Assembly: GCF_000190475.1 (NCBI RefSeq)
Contig: NZ_AEWH01000019.1
Location: forward strand, 1-64,000
Direction of reading: 5' to 3'
Origin: Ornithinibacillus scapharcae TW25
Lineage (GTDB): Bacteria; Bacillota; Bacilli; Bacillales; Amphibacillaceae
DNA: 64,000 nt
Part shown: in pieces, positions 16,301 through 23,903 of the stretch
Position numbering within the stretch: the stretch's first letter is position 1
Layout of the letters: each line of letters opens with the position of its first letter
Program-made: the position numbers and the translations under genes
The notes under the pieces: generated by a model
The model's database searches: none
What the model was told of the DNA's origin: nothing
What the model saw: only the letters and a program-made list of their open reading frames with translations

Positions 16301-16985
16301 GAGCTTTTCATTTTCTAACGCGGGAGATTTATTTTCTCACGCCACTTTATGGAGGTCTCGCGCGGTCAGCTGTAATTCGCGCGACTATTTCTATCTCTCG
16401 CGTGGGTTTTCTTGGTATCCGCGCTACTCTTCATACACCTCGCGCGAATTCTTATGTTGCACGCGTGAATTTGTAATTTCTGAACTTAATACGGAGCACT
16501 CGCGCTACCGGGTATCTTTCTCGCGCGAACCTTTCCTTTTCTGACGCGGGAGAGCTATTTTTCACGCCTATTTACCGAGTTCTCGCTCGGCGAGCTGTAC
16601 TTCGCGCGACTACTTCTATCTCTCGCGTGAGTTTTCTTGGTGCCCGCGCTACTCTTCATACCCCTCGCGCCAATTCTTATGTTGCACGCGCGACCTTTTA
16701 ATTTCTGAACTTGTGAGGGAGCTCTCGCGCGATGGGGTATCTTTCTCGCGCGAACCTCTCCTTTTCCAACGCGGGAGAGCTATTTTCTCAAGCCTATTTA
16801 CCGAGTTCTCGCGCGGACAGCTGTACTTCGCGCGGCTATTTCTATCTCTCGCGTGAGTTTGCTTGGTACCTGCGCTACTCTTCATACCCCTCGCGCGAAT
16901 TCTTATGTTGCACGCGCGACCTTTTAATTTCTGAACTTGTGAGCGACTTCTCGCCCACCCGCGTTACTCTCCAAACCCCTCGTGT
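16298..16985. repeat. CGCG-rich island: three ~225-bp tandem repeats built on a ~21-nt period
   Basis: Nearly identical blocks recur at 225-226 bp: the sequence around CTATTTCTATCTCTCGCGTG starts at 16385, 16610 and 16836. Within each block a CGCG (or CGC/GCG) core returns every 19-23 nt, for example at 16298, 16319, 16340, 16359, 16378, 16399, 16420, 16441 and 16462. I count about 25 CGCG in about 700 bp, in an otherwise AT-rich genome. Open frames across it on both strands are low-complexity products of the repeat (R and S rich) and are not called as genes. The degenerate tail reaches about 17050. Confidence 0.9.
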
Positions 16986-17098
16986 GAGGTCTCGCTCCAC
17001 CCACCCGAGCAACTCTCCAAACCGCCCGTGCGACTTTCACATTGTGCTCGCCCGCCTTTGTCCTCTCCCAACCCCAAGTGGCCAAAACTACAAAACAA

Positions 17099-17130
17099 AA
17101 AAATAACCCCCAAATCTGGGGGTTATTTTT
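17099..17130 (-). terminator. Terminator of the SEC-C gene
   Basis: AATAACCCCC and GGGGGTTATT pair across AAATCT; on the minus strand the stem is followed by seven T. It directly follows the stop codon at 17139. Confidence 0.88.
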
Positions 17131-17138
17131 TATTCACA

Positions 17139-18134
17139 TTATGATTTGCCACCTAAAGCATCGATTAACTTACGATAATTATTAGAAACCGTTCCTGCTG
17201 CTACATTATACTCGTCTGCTATTTCAGTCTGTGTTAGACTGTCATTTTTCATGATGTGTTTTTGCACATAATATTCTAATGCAGCTGCATAAGACTCTGC
17301 TTTCTTAATGGAAGGATTTTCTTTTTCCTGGTATTCATTCCATAAGGAAATTCCTTTTCGAACAACCTCTTCTTCCATATCCTTCGCAAGCATTTTATTA
17401 GCAAATAGCTGAGGTACTTTTCCATTCGTCGATATTTCTATTTCCGGTTCCTGAACCAAAGCCTCTGCTAGGAATTTTGGAAAGCTTTCTTTTAATGTGC
17501 CATCCTTATCCTGATACTTTTGCAATAACGCCTTAATATCATCACGTTTACGATCAAATAATTTAATAAAGGTATAAAAGAAATTATGAAAACGCATGAA
17601 AGGAAGTAAAGCTCCAACAAACAGCATTCCTTTGTTCACTTGTTCACTAGAAATAATTGGAACCTCAAACGTTTCATTAGAAATTAGCTCTCTCACCATG
17701 ACAGAGCTCTCGCTTGACGTTTCTTCAGATTCGACTTCATATACGGAAGGAACCGTACCATTCCATTTTTGGAAACTGCTTCGAACGCTGAAGTCGATGT
17801 TCTTCATTTGTTTCTCTGAGAACGCGTCAAAGACAGTTCGTTGTCTTGACAGGAATGGAACATTAAAGATGATCCAAATCGCTAGTCCAGTATTATAGAT
17901 ATCAGCCAGCTCTTCATTATCCTCAACACTTAGCTGTGAATAGGCTGTAATTTGATCTGATAACTGTTGTTCGTAGTTTTCGAATGCAAATGTGATTAGT
18001 TGTTGATGCAATTGATTTAATCTTTGGTTGATTAAATTCGGATCGAAATCAATTACATTATTTGCCCCATGACAGTTTTTATACTTTTTGCCACTTCCAC
18101 AGGGACAAGGATCATTTCTATGAATTTTACTCAT
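17139..18134 (-). CDS. SEC-C zinc-binding motif protein with C-terminal HTH-like segment
   Basis: 331 aa. The N-terminus NDPCPCGSGKKYKNCHG (C10, C12, C21, H22) is the SEC-C zinc motif first described at the SecA tail. A long helical region follows. The last 35 residues (SLTQTEIADEYNVAAGTVSNNYRKLIDAL) look like a helix-turn-helix of the sigma-region-4 or psq kind. Bacillus genomes carry similar SEC-C proteins of unknown function. The motif may place the protein near ribosomes or SecA; this is inference. Single gene with its own terminator. Confidence 0.75.
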   Translation of the reverse strand: MSKIHRNDPCPCGSGKKYKNCHGANNVIDFDPNLINQRLNQLHQQLITFAFENYEQQLSDQITAYSQLSVEDNEELADIYNTGLAIWIIFNVPFLSRQRTVFDAFSEKQMKNIDFSVRSSFQKWNGTVPSVYEVESEETSSESSVMVRELISNETFEVPIISSEQVNKGMLFVGALLPFMRFHNFFYTFIKLFDRKRDDIKALLQKYQDKDGTLKESFPKFLAEALVQEPEIEISTNGKVPQLFANKMLAKDMEEEVVRKGISLWNEYQEKENPSIKKAESYAAALEYYVQKHIMKNDSLTQTEIADEYNVAAGTVSNNYRKLIDALGGKS

Positions 18135-18418
18135 TTAAATAGGCACACCCCGTACTTATTCTTTAGTTCCCTTAAATTATGAAGGAAAAATAAAAATAGT
18201 TCAAGCCAACCCATCTATTTTTCAGATAATTTTTGGTAACCATGCTTGAAAAAGAAACATAAAATTAGTTGCTTTTACTATTTTCCCTACTACTCAAGGA
18301 AAGTATACTTCATTATTAAAATCATTTCGTAACAAAAGAAACACCGTTAGAACATTTTACCATATTATTAATTATATCGTCCATTTGCCAGTTCCTGTTA
18401 ACAACTTTCTAAATATTT
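18135..18418. other. Intergenic region without a recognisable gene
   Basis: About 280 bp, AT-rich, between the SEC-C start and the LTA synthase terminator. I see no ORF with a ribosome site, no hairpin with a T-run and no repeat unit here. Confidence 0.5.
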
Positions 18419-18451
18419 AATAGGGAAAGTTCGCTTACGTCTTTCCCTATT
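18419..18451 (-). terminator. Hairpin at the LTA synthase stop codon
   Basis: AATAGGGAAAG and CTTTCCCTATT pair (11 bp) around a 10-nt loop and overlap the stop codon at 18447. The following T-tract is poor. Confidence 0.6.
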
Positions 18452-20444
18452 CTTTATCTTTTAGCCAATTCCCGAGAATCATGTCCTCAGAAACCTCTTG
18501 CTCTGTTATAGCTTGGTTATACATATCTCGACATGCATTCACACTTATCATTTCTTTTGTTTCTAAATCATAACAGCTTCCACTAGCAAATGCACCTTCT
18601 GAAGGTACATACCATACCTTACCATCTGTCATATGTTGATTACTAAACACGACAGGGTGACGTTCTCCATCATAAAATAAATCCTCACCTAAGAAATATT
18701 TCTTGCTAGTATCCACTCCCAATAGATGAAGCATGGTCGGTGCTAAATCAATTTGACCGCCAAATTTATCATAGGTTCCTGTCAGCTCTTCATTAGGAAA
18801 ATGAATTAATAACGGAATATTATCCGCTTCAAGGAGGTAATCAACTGAATTAGTACTTCCCTCTGTAGCGAATAATCCAGTTTCCTGCCCCTGTGTTAAT
18901 ATGCCAGCATCATGATCCCCATAAAAGACTACAACAGAATTTTCCCATAATCCTTCTTCCTTCAACTTTTCGACGAACAAACCAATTGCTTGATCGGTAT
19001 AATGTGTTGCGGTCAAATAGTCCCTTAAGACTTTATCCTGTATACCGTCTACATTTAATGTGTAATATTCTTCCGGCATCGGATAAGGATGATGACTTGT
19101 TAAGGTTATTAAGAAGGAATAAAACGGTTTTTCAGGCATTTGGTCAATGGACTGTATTAAGAAATCTTTGTCATTAACACCCCAACCAATTTGTTCACCT
19201 TCAAAATCGTTTATACTATAGAACTTTTCATAACCCCAATTTCTGTATATTTCGTTACGATTCCAAAAACTAGGGTTAAAGGCGTGATGCACACTGGAAC
19301 TATAACCCTTTTCTTGTAATGAATTTACAATAGTTTGGTATGTATTCACAGGGAACCTAGTAAATGCAGATCCCGACTGTAACGGGTAAAGTGATGTGTT
19401 CACCAATAAATCAGCATCAGATGTCCGCCCTTGACCAGTCTGATGAAAGAAGTTTTCAAAGTAAACACTTTCTTCCTTCAATCGATTTAAATTAGGAGTA
19501 ATCTCCTCCCCATTAACTTCCCTACCAATAACAAAATCTTGTAACGCCTCAATCTGTACGATAATTAAGTTTTTACCTTTCATCAAGCCAAATGTATCCG
19601 TATTAATCTTGTCTTCCTTTGCCTCAAAATAGTCGGTAATTTCCTTATCTCTCTCTTGCGGAACACCTTTTTTCGATAAGGTATAATCCTTAATAAATCT
19701 TTTGGCATCAAAAAAATGATAACCTAATATACCGGTATAGCTATATGCTGTTTCATCTGATACCATCTTTTCCAGAACGTCTTTACCACCATAATCGTAG
19801 TAAAACGTGAACATGCTTTGTGACATCGAGAACCAGCCGATAAATAATGCCATGAATCCACCAAGAATCTTGCGCTTATAGGGTTTTAGGTCAATTTTCT
19901 TCAATACCCAAATAATGATTGGGATTAAGATGATAATATCGACCCAAAAGAAAATATCCTTTCCTTCAATTAACTCCATAATACTTCCAGCGACATCCCC
20001 AACCTGGTTTATCTGAAACAATTCAGACATAGACGTGAATCCACCAAAGTATCGTTTATGAATTAAGTCCGCATAGATAAGGAAAGTTATAAAGAAATTA
20101 AGTACAATAAGTGAAATGATTCTTGCTTTTCTTTTTAAAAATAGTACCCAAAACGTGAAAAGCAGTAAAAATCCGAGACTTACTAATACAAGCTCATGTT
20201 GTAGATAATTGAAAGATTTTCCTTTAAATAAAAAGAGATAAATATTCTCTAGAAAACCTTTAGCACCCGTTTCATAAAATACCGTATCCGTGTATCTTGC
20301 AAACAGATAGAATTTATACATCATAAGAAATACAAATAAGAACCATTCCGTGTAAGACGCAAACCATTGTACAATTTTTAGCGTCTTTTTCTTTAATGGC
20401 TCCCAATTGATGTTTTCCAATCGAAACCGTTCAAACTTCGCCAT
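18447..20444 (-). CDS. ltaS: Lipoteichoic acid synthase family sulfatase-fold enzyme
   Basis: 665 aa from ATG 20444, eight bases behind AAAGGA (an ATG at 20453 has no site). Five membrane helices fill residues 30-210. An extracellular sulfatase-fold domain starts near residue 290. IVQIEALQ gives the metal-binding glutamate, HQTGQGRTSDAD gives the catalytic threonine (T341), and FYGDHDAG lies near residue 515. LtaS polymerises glycerol phosphate from phosphatidylglycerol onto a glycolipid anchor outside the membrane. Bacilli carry several paralogues (LtaS, YfnI, YqgS, YvgJ), and which one this is cannot be fixed from sequence alone. Monocistronic. Confidence 0.88.
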   Translation of the reverse strand: MAKFERFRLENINWEPLKKKTLKIVQWFASYTEWFLFVFLMMYKFYLFARYTDTVFYETGAKGFLENIYLFLFKGKSFNYLQHELVLVSLGFLLLFTFWVLFLKRKARIISLIVLNFFITFLIYADLIHKRYFGGFTSMSELFQINQVGDVAGSIMELIEGKDIFFWVDIIILIPIIIWVLKKIDLKPYKRKILGGFMALFIGWFSMSQSMFTFYYDYGGKDVLEKMVSDETAYSYTGILGYHFFDAKRFIKDYTLSKKGVPQERDKEITDYFEAKEDKINTDTFGLMKGKNLIIVQIEALQDFVIGREVNGEEITPNLNRLKEESVYFENFFHQTGQGRTSDADLLVNTSLYPLQSGSAFTRFPVNTYQTIVNSLQEKGYSSSVHHAFNPSFWNRNEIYRNWGYEKFYSINDFEGEQIGWGVNDKDFLIQSIDQMPEKPFYSFLITLTSHHPYPMPEEYYTLNVDGIQDKVLRDYLTATHYTDQAIGLFVEKLKEEGLWENSVVVFYGDHDAGILTQGQETGLFATEGSTNSVDYLLEADNIPLLIHFPNEELTGTYDKFGGQIDLAPTMLHLLGVDTSKKYFLGEDLFYDGERHPVVFSNQHMTDGKVWYVPSEGAFASGSCYDLETKEMISVNACRDMYNQAITEQEVSEDMILGNWLKDKE

Positions 20445-20529
20445 CCAAAACATCCTTTACAAAATGAAAAATGTCCCCCAAAATCTTTACATTATTTTAA
20501 CAAATAAGATATCTTACGTCTATTTTTAG

Positions 20530-20560
20530 TGGGACACGGGGTCACATCACCCTTGTCCCA
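20530..20560 (-). repeat. REP-like palindrome, degenerate copy
   Basis: Reads TGGGACAAGGG on the minus strand and ends ACCCCGTGTCCCA, but the centre has diverged. Lies in the 209-bp gap between the LtaS start and the 20.6-kb gene. Confidence 0.6.
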
Positions 20561-20628
20561 GAACCTTGCATGGGCTTCGAAACAATCCAAACACCATGTG
20601 GGGGACTCTCTTTTTAGAAATGAAAAGA

Positions 20629-20652
20629 AGAGGGTAACTTATTCTACCCTCT
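20629..20652 (-). terminator. Hairpin after the 20.6-kb gene
   Basis: AGAGGGTA and TACCCTCT form a perfect 8-bp stem around ACTTATTC, ten bases beyond the stop codon at 20663. Confidence 0.65.
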
Positions 20653-20662
20653 CCTAACTTTT

Positions 20663-21115
20663 TTATAGCATATAAATATCTCTAACCGAGAAATTATGGG
20701 CTTTGAATTGTCCAGACTTCGTTTCTAGTGTTACCGTTTTGATATTCGTCTGAACAGCTTCTATCAACCACGAACGATATGTAGCAAGCCAATCATTATC
20801 AGTAAATAACCTATCAGCTTCCACCGCGAAAAGTGGTTTTTCAACGATTTCATGTATGTCCTGTTGAATGATTGTCTCTTCTGAAAACATAAAACCAATT
20901 CTAAACTCAACAGGAATATTCCCTTTGATGAATTTAGCAGTTGCTTTAATTTTTCGATCAATCATATCGATTTTACTATCAATAACTATCACATAGGTGA
21001 TGTATTCTACATGTGGATAGTTAAAATAATCCTTTGTTTCAATAGCAATTTCAACCCTACTAAAAATACCATCAAAAATCTCTTTACTTTTATTTAATTC
21101 CTCTACCCTTAACAT
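20663..21115 (-). CDS. Hypothetical protein, probably truncated at its 5' end
   Basis: 150 aa if read from ATG 21115, which has no ribosome site. An upstream continuation of the frame to 21157 is of low-complexity, non-coding character. The body looks like a real soluble alpha/beta protein (VEYITYVIVIDSKIDMIDRKIKATAKFIKGNIPVEFRIGFMFSEE) but I recognise no family. Its 5' edge coincides with the 3' remnant of an opposite-strand gene at 21113, which suggests a recombination junction removed the original start of one or both genes. Confidence 0.5.
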   Translation of the reverse strand: MLRVEELNKSKEIFDGIFSRVEIAIETKDYFNYPHVEYITYVIVIDSKIDMIDRKIKATAKFIKGNIPVEFRIGFMFSEETIIQQDIHEIVEKPLFAVEADRLFTDNDWLATYRSWLIEAVQTNIKTVTLETKSGQFKAHNFSVRDIYML

Positions 21116-21193
21116 GAGCAAGCAATGGAAAAAGAACTTAAGCGTGAAACAGAACAAGACACCGAAACAATTTATGATAGAATGCCTTATTAA
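21113..21193 (+). pseudogene. 3' remnant of an unidentified plus-strand gene
   Basis: A short open frame (HEQAMEKELKRETEQDTETI followed by YDRMPY) ends at TAA 21193 and is followed by a strong intrinsic terminator. A stop codon lies immediately upstream at 21110. The strongly helical, charged reading plus the terminator suggests the tail of a lost gene. The parent is not recognised. Confidence 0.35.
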
Positions 21194-21218
21194 AGTGGTA
21201 TCTTGGTCCTAGGCGTTA

Positions 21219-21264
21219 GAAAGAATCCATTTTGTTGAAATCTCAAGCAAAATGGATTCTTTAT
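21219..21264 (+). terminator. Strong intrinsic terminator
   Basis: AAGAATCCATTTTG and CAAAATGGATTCTT give a perfect 14-bp stem, and an inner TGA/TCA pairing shortens the loop; TTATT follows. It now ends only the 81-nt remnant. Confidence 0.8.
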
Positions 21265-21623
21265 TGGTTTAAACTATCTTAACTCCTTACGGCATTCGTA
21301 AATATTTTTAGAATTCCCACATTACTCTGATCATAAGGAAGAACGAAAGAAAAAAACCTTTTGTACAAAAATATAAAATCTAGATATTTAATGTACTATT
21401 ACTCTCCATACTCCCTCAGTGCCAGTAATAATATAATACTCCAATGGTATGGAATTACCTTTCGATATATTCCTGATTAGGTTGATAATAAAATACGACA
21501 ATCTACATTGTTATTATAGATTAAGTGCACTAAAATTGGATGTAGTAGCTTAAAAAAGCTATGATAAGTAATAAATCAAGTAATGAAGCAATTATCTGAA
21601 ATGACAAGAGGTGAGGATTCATC
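21265..21623. other. Intergenic region before the SMR pair
   Basis: About 360 bp, AT-rich. Only a small hairpin TAGCTT-AAAA-AAGCTA near 21548-21563 stands out, about 60 bp before the first SMR start. I do not see the paired ACGR loops of a guanidine-II riboswitch. Confidence 0.4.
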
Positions 21624-21947
21624 ATGCATGCCTATCTATTATTGTTCGTAGCAATTATATCCGAAGTTATTGGCAGTTCCTTACTCAAAGCCTCAAATGG
21701 TTTTAAAAAAATCCTACCATCAATAGGAGTATTAATTGGTTACGCTGGGGCATTTTATGCTCTATCACTATCGTTGAAAACATTACCCATTAGCGTGGCA
21801 TATGCCATTTGGGCTGGTGTAGGAACTGCACTTACAGCATTGGTTGGCATTATTATTTACAAAGAGGGATTTAATAGTAAAAAGCTCTTTGGCCTAGTCT
21901 TGATTATTAGTGGGGTAATCTTTTTGAATATTGGTGGAGCGCATTAA
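21624..21947 (+). CDS. ebrA: Small multidrug resistance (SMR) family transporter subunit, EbrA-like
   Basis: 107 aa with four membrane helices (about 3-21, 31-49, 57-76 and 85-103). The essential membrane glutamate is E14 in AIISEVIGSSLLKAS. The family pattern YAIWAGVGTALTALVG lies in helix 3. ATG 21624 follows GAGGTGAGG. The next gene, five bases downstream, codes a second SMR subunit. Such paired systems (EbrAB, YkkCD, YvdRS) form heterodimers that export cationic drugs, guanidinium or similar amines by proton exchange. The symbol is by analogy with Bacillus subtilis EbrA and is not proven. Confidence 0.8.
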   Translation: MHAYLLLFVAIISEVIGSSLLKASNGFKKILPSIGVLIGYAGAFYALSLSLKTLPISVAYAIWAGVGTALTALVGIIIYKEGFNSKKLFGLVLIISGVIFLNIGGAH

Positions 21948-21970
21948 TCCCAGTGAAGGAGGTAGAAGCT

Positions 21971-22318
21971 ATGAAGGGATATATTTATTTAACCATATCC
22001 ATAATTGCAGAGGTATTTGGTACAACGATGCTTAAACTCTCCGATGGATTTACTGTTTTATTTCCGTCTCTAGGAGTTGCTACTGGCTATATAATTTCCT
22101 TTTATTGCTTATCATTATGTATGAAAACCATTCCATTAAGTTTAGCATATGCCATTTGGTCGGGAGTAGGAACTGCCTTAACCGCTTTAATCGGTGTATT
22201 ATTTTGGGATGAAGTACTTGGAGCGTTTAAAATATTTGGGATTCTATTGATTATCGGTGGAGTTGTATTGTTGAACGCTTCTAATAATGTAGAAACAGTT
22301 AAGGAACTTTCACGGTAA
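21971..22318 (+). CDS. ebrB: SMR family transporter subunit, EbrB-like
   Basis: 115 aa from ATG 21971, eight bases behind GGAGG; a reading from 21953 would include that site. Four membrane helices, with E14 in ISIIAEVFGTTMLKLS and YAIWSGVGTALTALIG in helix 3. A short charged C-terminal tail extends beyond helix 4, as in EbrB-type subunits. Asymmetric tails in a pair usually fix opposite membrane orientations. Partner of the preceding gene, in one operon. The substrate is not deducible. Confidence 0.8.
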   Translation: MKGYIYLTISIIAEVFGTTMLKLSDGFTVLFPSLGVATGYIISFYCLSLCMKTIPLSLAYAIWSGVGTALTALIGVLFWDEVLGAFKIFGILLIIGGVVLLNASNNVETVKELSR

Positions 22319-22334
22319 ATCCTTTAACTGTTTC
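22291..22334 (+). terminator. Hairpin spanning the end of the second SMR gene
   Basis: GAAACAGTTAAGG pairs with CCTTTAACTGTTTC around the stop codon. The stem is good; the T-run after it is weak. Confidence 0.5.
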
Positions 22335-22508
22335 AGCCTAGTATTCTTTCTGTTTACCCTAACACATTGACCTTCGATAGATGAACTGAAAGTCTGTGTT
22401 CCCAGTTTACCCCATCGAATGATTTCTCCCACACACTTTATATACTATTCCCGTCTTCGATAAAATCTCCAATAAAGCGTTGAGAAAAGTCTAACCGGAC
22501 TTCCCTTC

Positions 22509-23567
22509 TTACTCAATCCTATCAGTCTTGCTTTCTTCTAAACTCTTCCACGTTTGAATCAACCATTCTGCAAACCTTTCCTCTTCTTCAAATTGAGGAT
22601 AGTGTGCCGAGTTTTCAAATACGACAAAATCTTTAATAGGAGCTGTTACGGAATTATAATAGTCTCTGGCTGCGGTCGTGGATGTCATATAATCATACTT
22701 TCCCATTACAAAATAAAGAGGAATATCTAGTCCTTTAACCAGTGTTGTAATATCATTCTCTTTTTCTTCGTCCAATAAAATTTCTTGTGTTTCCGAAACT
22801 CCTCTTACAAAACGAATAACATCAAGCAAATTATATTCTGGGTTTGTTAAAAACCCCTTGTAATAATCCATATTATCATTGATTAACCTTGCTGCGCCCC
22901 CATATTTTCGTACCAAGTCTCTAGGGGTATGATCTTCCCCACTTTTAATAGATTCTTCCATTCTCATAAGTCTGTCGACATCTTTTTGTTTACCGGCTTG
23001 TTGCGCCTGGTCTATTGTATATTCCAAGCTATCCATTTCACTTTCAATCGTATTAGCCACCTGTCCAATCCCTATATATGCAACATATTTATTAGGTTTA
23101 TTATCTGCAGCCTGCATTCCAATCTAGGTACCAAATGAATGTCCGATTAATAACACCTTTTCTTGTGAAAATTCTTCTCTAATGTAATCAGTAAGTGCCA
23201 ATAAATCCGCTACATGTATATCAGTTGATAGATTGGAATAATCCTCAAAGAAATGGTACGATTTACCACTTCCTCTTTGATCATAGTGAACAATGGTAAA
23301 ATGTTCTTCCAGTATATCTTGATACTTTCTAACGTAAGGAATTTCCGAACAACCAGGTCCACCATGAACAAAGATAATTATCGGATTACGCTTGTCGGTA
23401 CCTCGTATCATCACTTCCAGATCAGTTCCATTTATTTCTACTTGCTCTAATATCGCAATACTGTTTTCCCCTTTTATACTAGGTGTCCACGTAGGAAAGA
23501 ACAAACCAATTAGTATGAGCAGTGATATTGCCAATAGAAAAATCATTAACTTTCTTTTCTTTTTCAT
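22509..23567 (-). pseudogene. Alpha/beta hydrolase gene interrupted by an in-frame amber codon
   Basis: Read through, the frame encodes a 352-residue exported or membrane-anchored alpha/beta hydrolase. N-terminal helix at residues 7-24, oxyanion segment FVHGGPGCSE, YDQRGSGKS, and the nucleophile elbow GHSFG. Immediately after GHSFGT a TAG (23124-23126) interrupts the frame, and IGMQAADNKP continues at once in phase. The acid (VMGKYDYMTS) and the histidine (NSAHYPQF) are present downstream. The layout matches proline iminopeptidase-like and YqkD-like hydrolases. A single-base change (from TAT, TGG, CAG or similar) explains the stop. Product is dead unless the codon is suppressed. Confidence 0.85.
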
Positions 23568-23830
23568 ATGTAAACCTCTCTACCCTCTGTTTATATGTAG
23601 CTACCCTAATAGTCCTCTAATTCTTAATCTAAATAAGGCTATATTTTTTTATAACTTCGTCTATTAATCTTACTACGTTAAAAAACTTGCCACCCCAGAA
23701 TTTTAAGGTTTGATGAGGTTATCACAATCGAACCTGCTCTCAAAGTCGGAACTGACTAGTGGTCACTTTCATTAATAACTTATTTGTTTCAAGATATCAA
23801 GTTTAGAAGAAAGCATTTTTTACAAAAAAA
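23568..23830. other. Intergenic region upstream of the hydrolase pseudogene
   Basis: About 260 bp without a supported gene. The part nearest 23568 should hold the hydrolase promoter; I see no strong -35/-10 pair and no repeat. Confidence 0.4.
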
Positions 23831-23866
23831 GAAAGCCCTACGAGAGATTACTCCCATAGAGCTTTC
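23831..23866 (-). terminator. Terminator of the first S-layer-type gene
   Basis: GAAAGCCCTA and TAGAGCTTTC form a near-perfect 10-bp stem; seven T follow on the minus strand. It lies beyond a REP-like element after the stop codon at 23904. Confidence 0.8.
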
Positions 23867-23873
23867 CTAAAAC

Positions 23874-23902
23874 TGGGACAAGGGACCTGTCCCCGTGTAC
23901 CA
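23874..23902 (+). repeat. REP-like palindrome
   Basis: Matches TGGGACAAGGGACCTGTCCC exactly, then CGTGTACCA. One base separates it from the stop codon of the S-layer-type gene. Confidence 0.9.
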
Positions 23903-23903
23903 A

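Noticed and set aside
16298-16985. CRISPR array
   Set aside because: The repeat is ~225 bp of continuous similarity with a 21-nt inner period. There are no constant repeats separated by unique spacers, and no cas genes.
16200-17106. Open frames across the CGCG island on both strands (114, 74, 78 and 124 codons)
   Set aside because: They arise from the tandem repeat, have low-complexity R/S/C-rich products and no ribosome sites, and conflict with one another.
21540-21623. Guanidine-II (mini-ykkC) riboswitch before the SMR pair
   Set aside because: Only one small hairpin is visible, and its loop is AAAA instead of the paired ACGR loops required.
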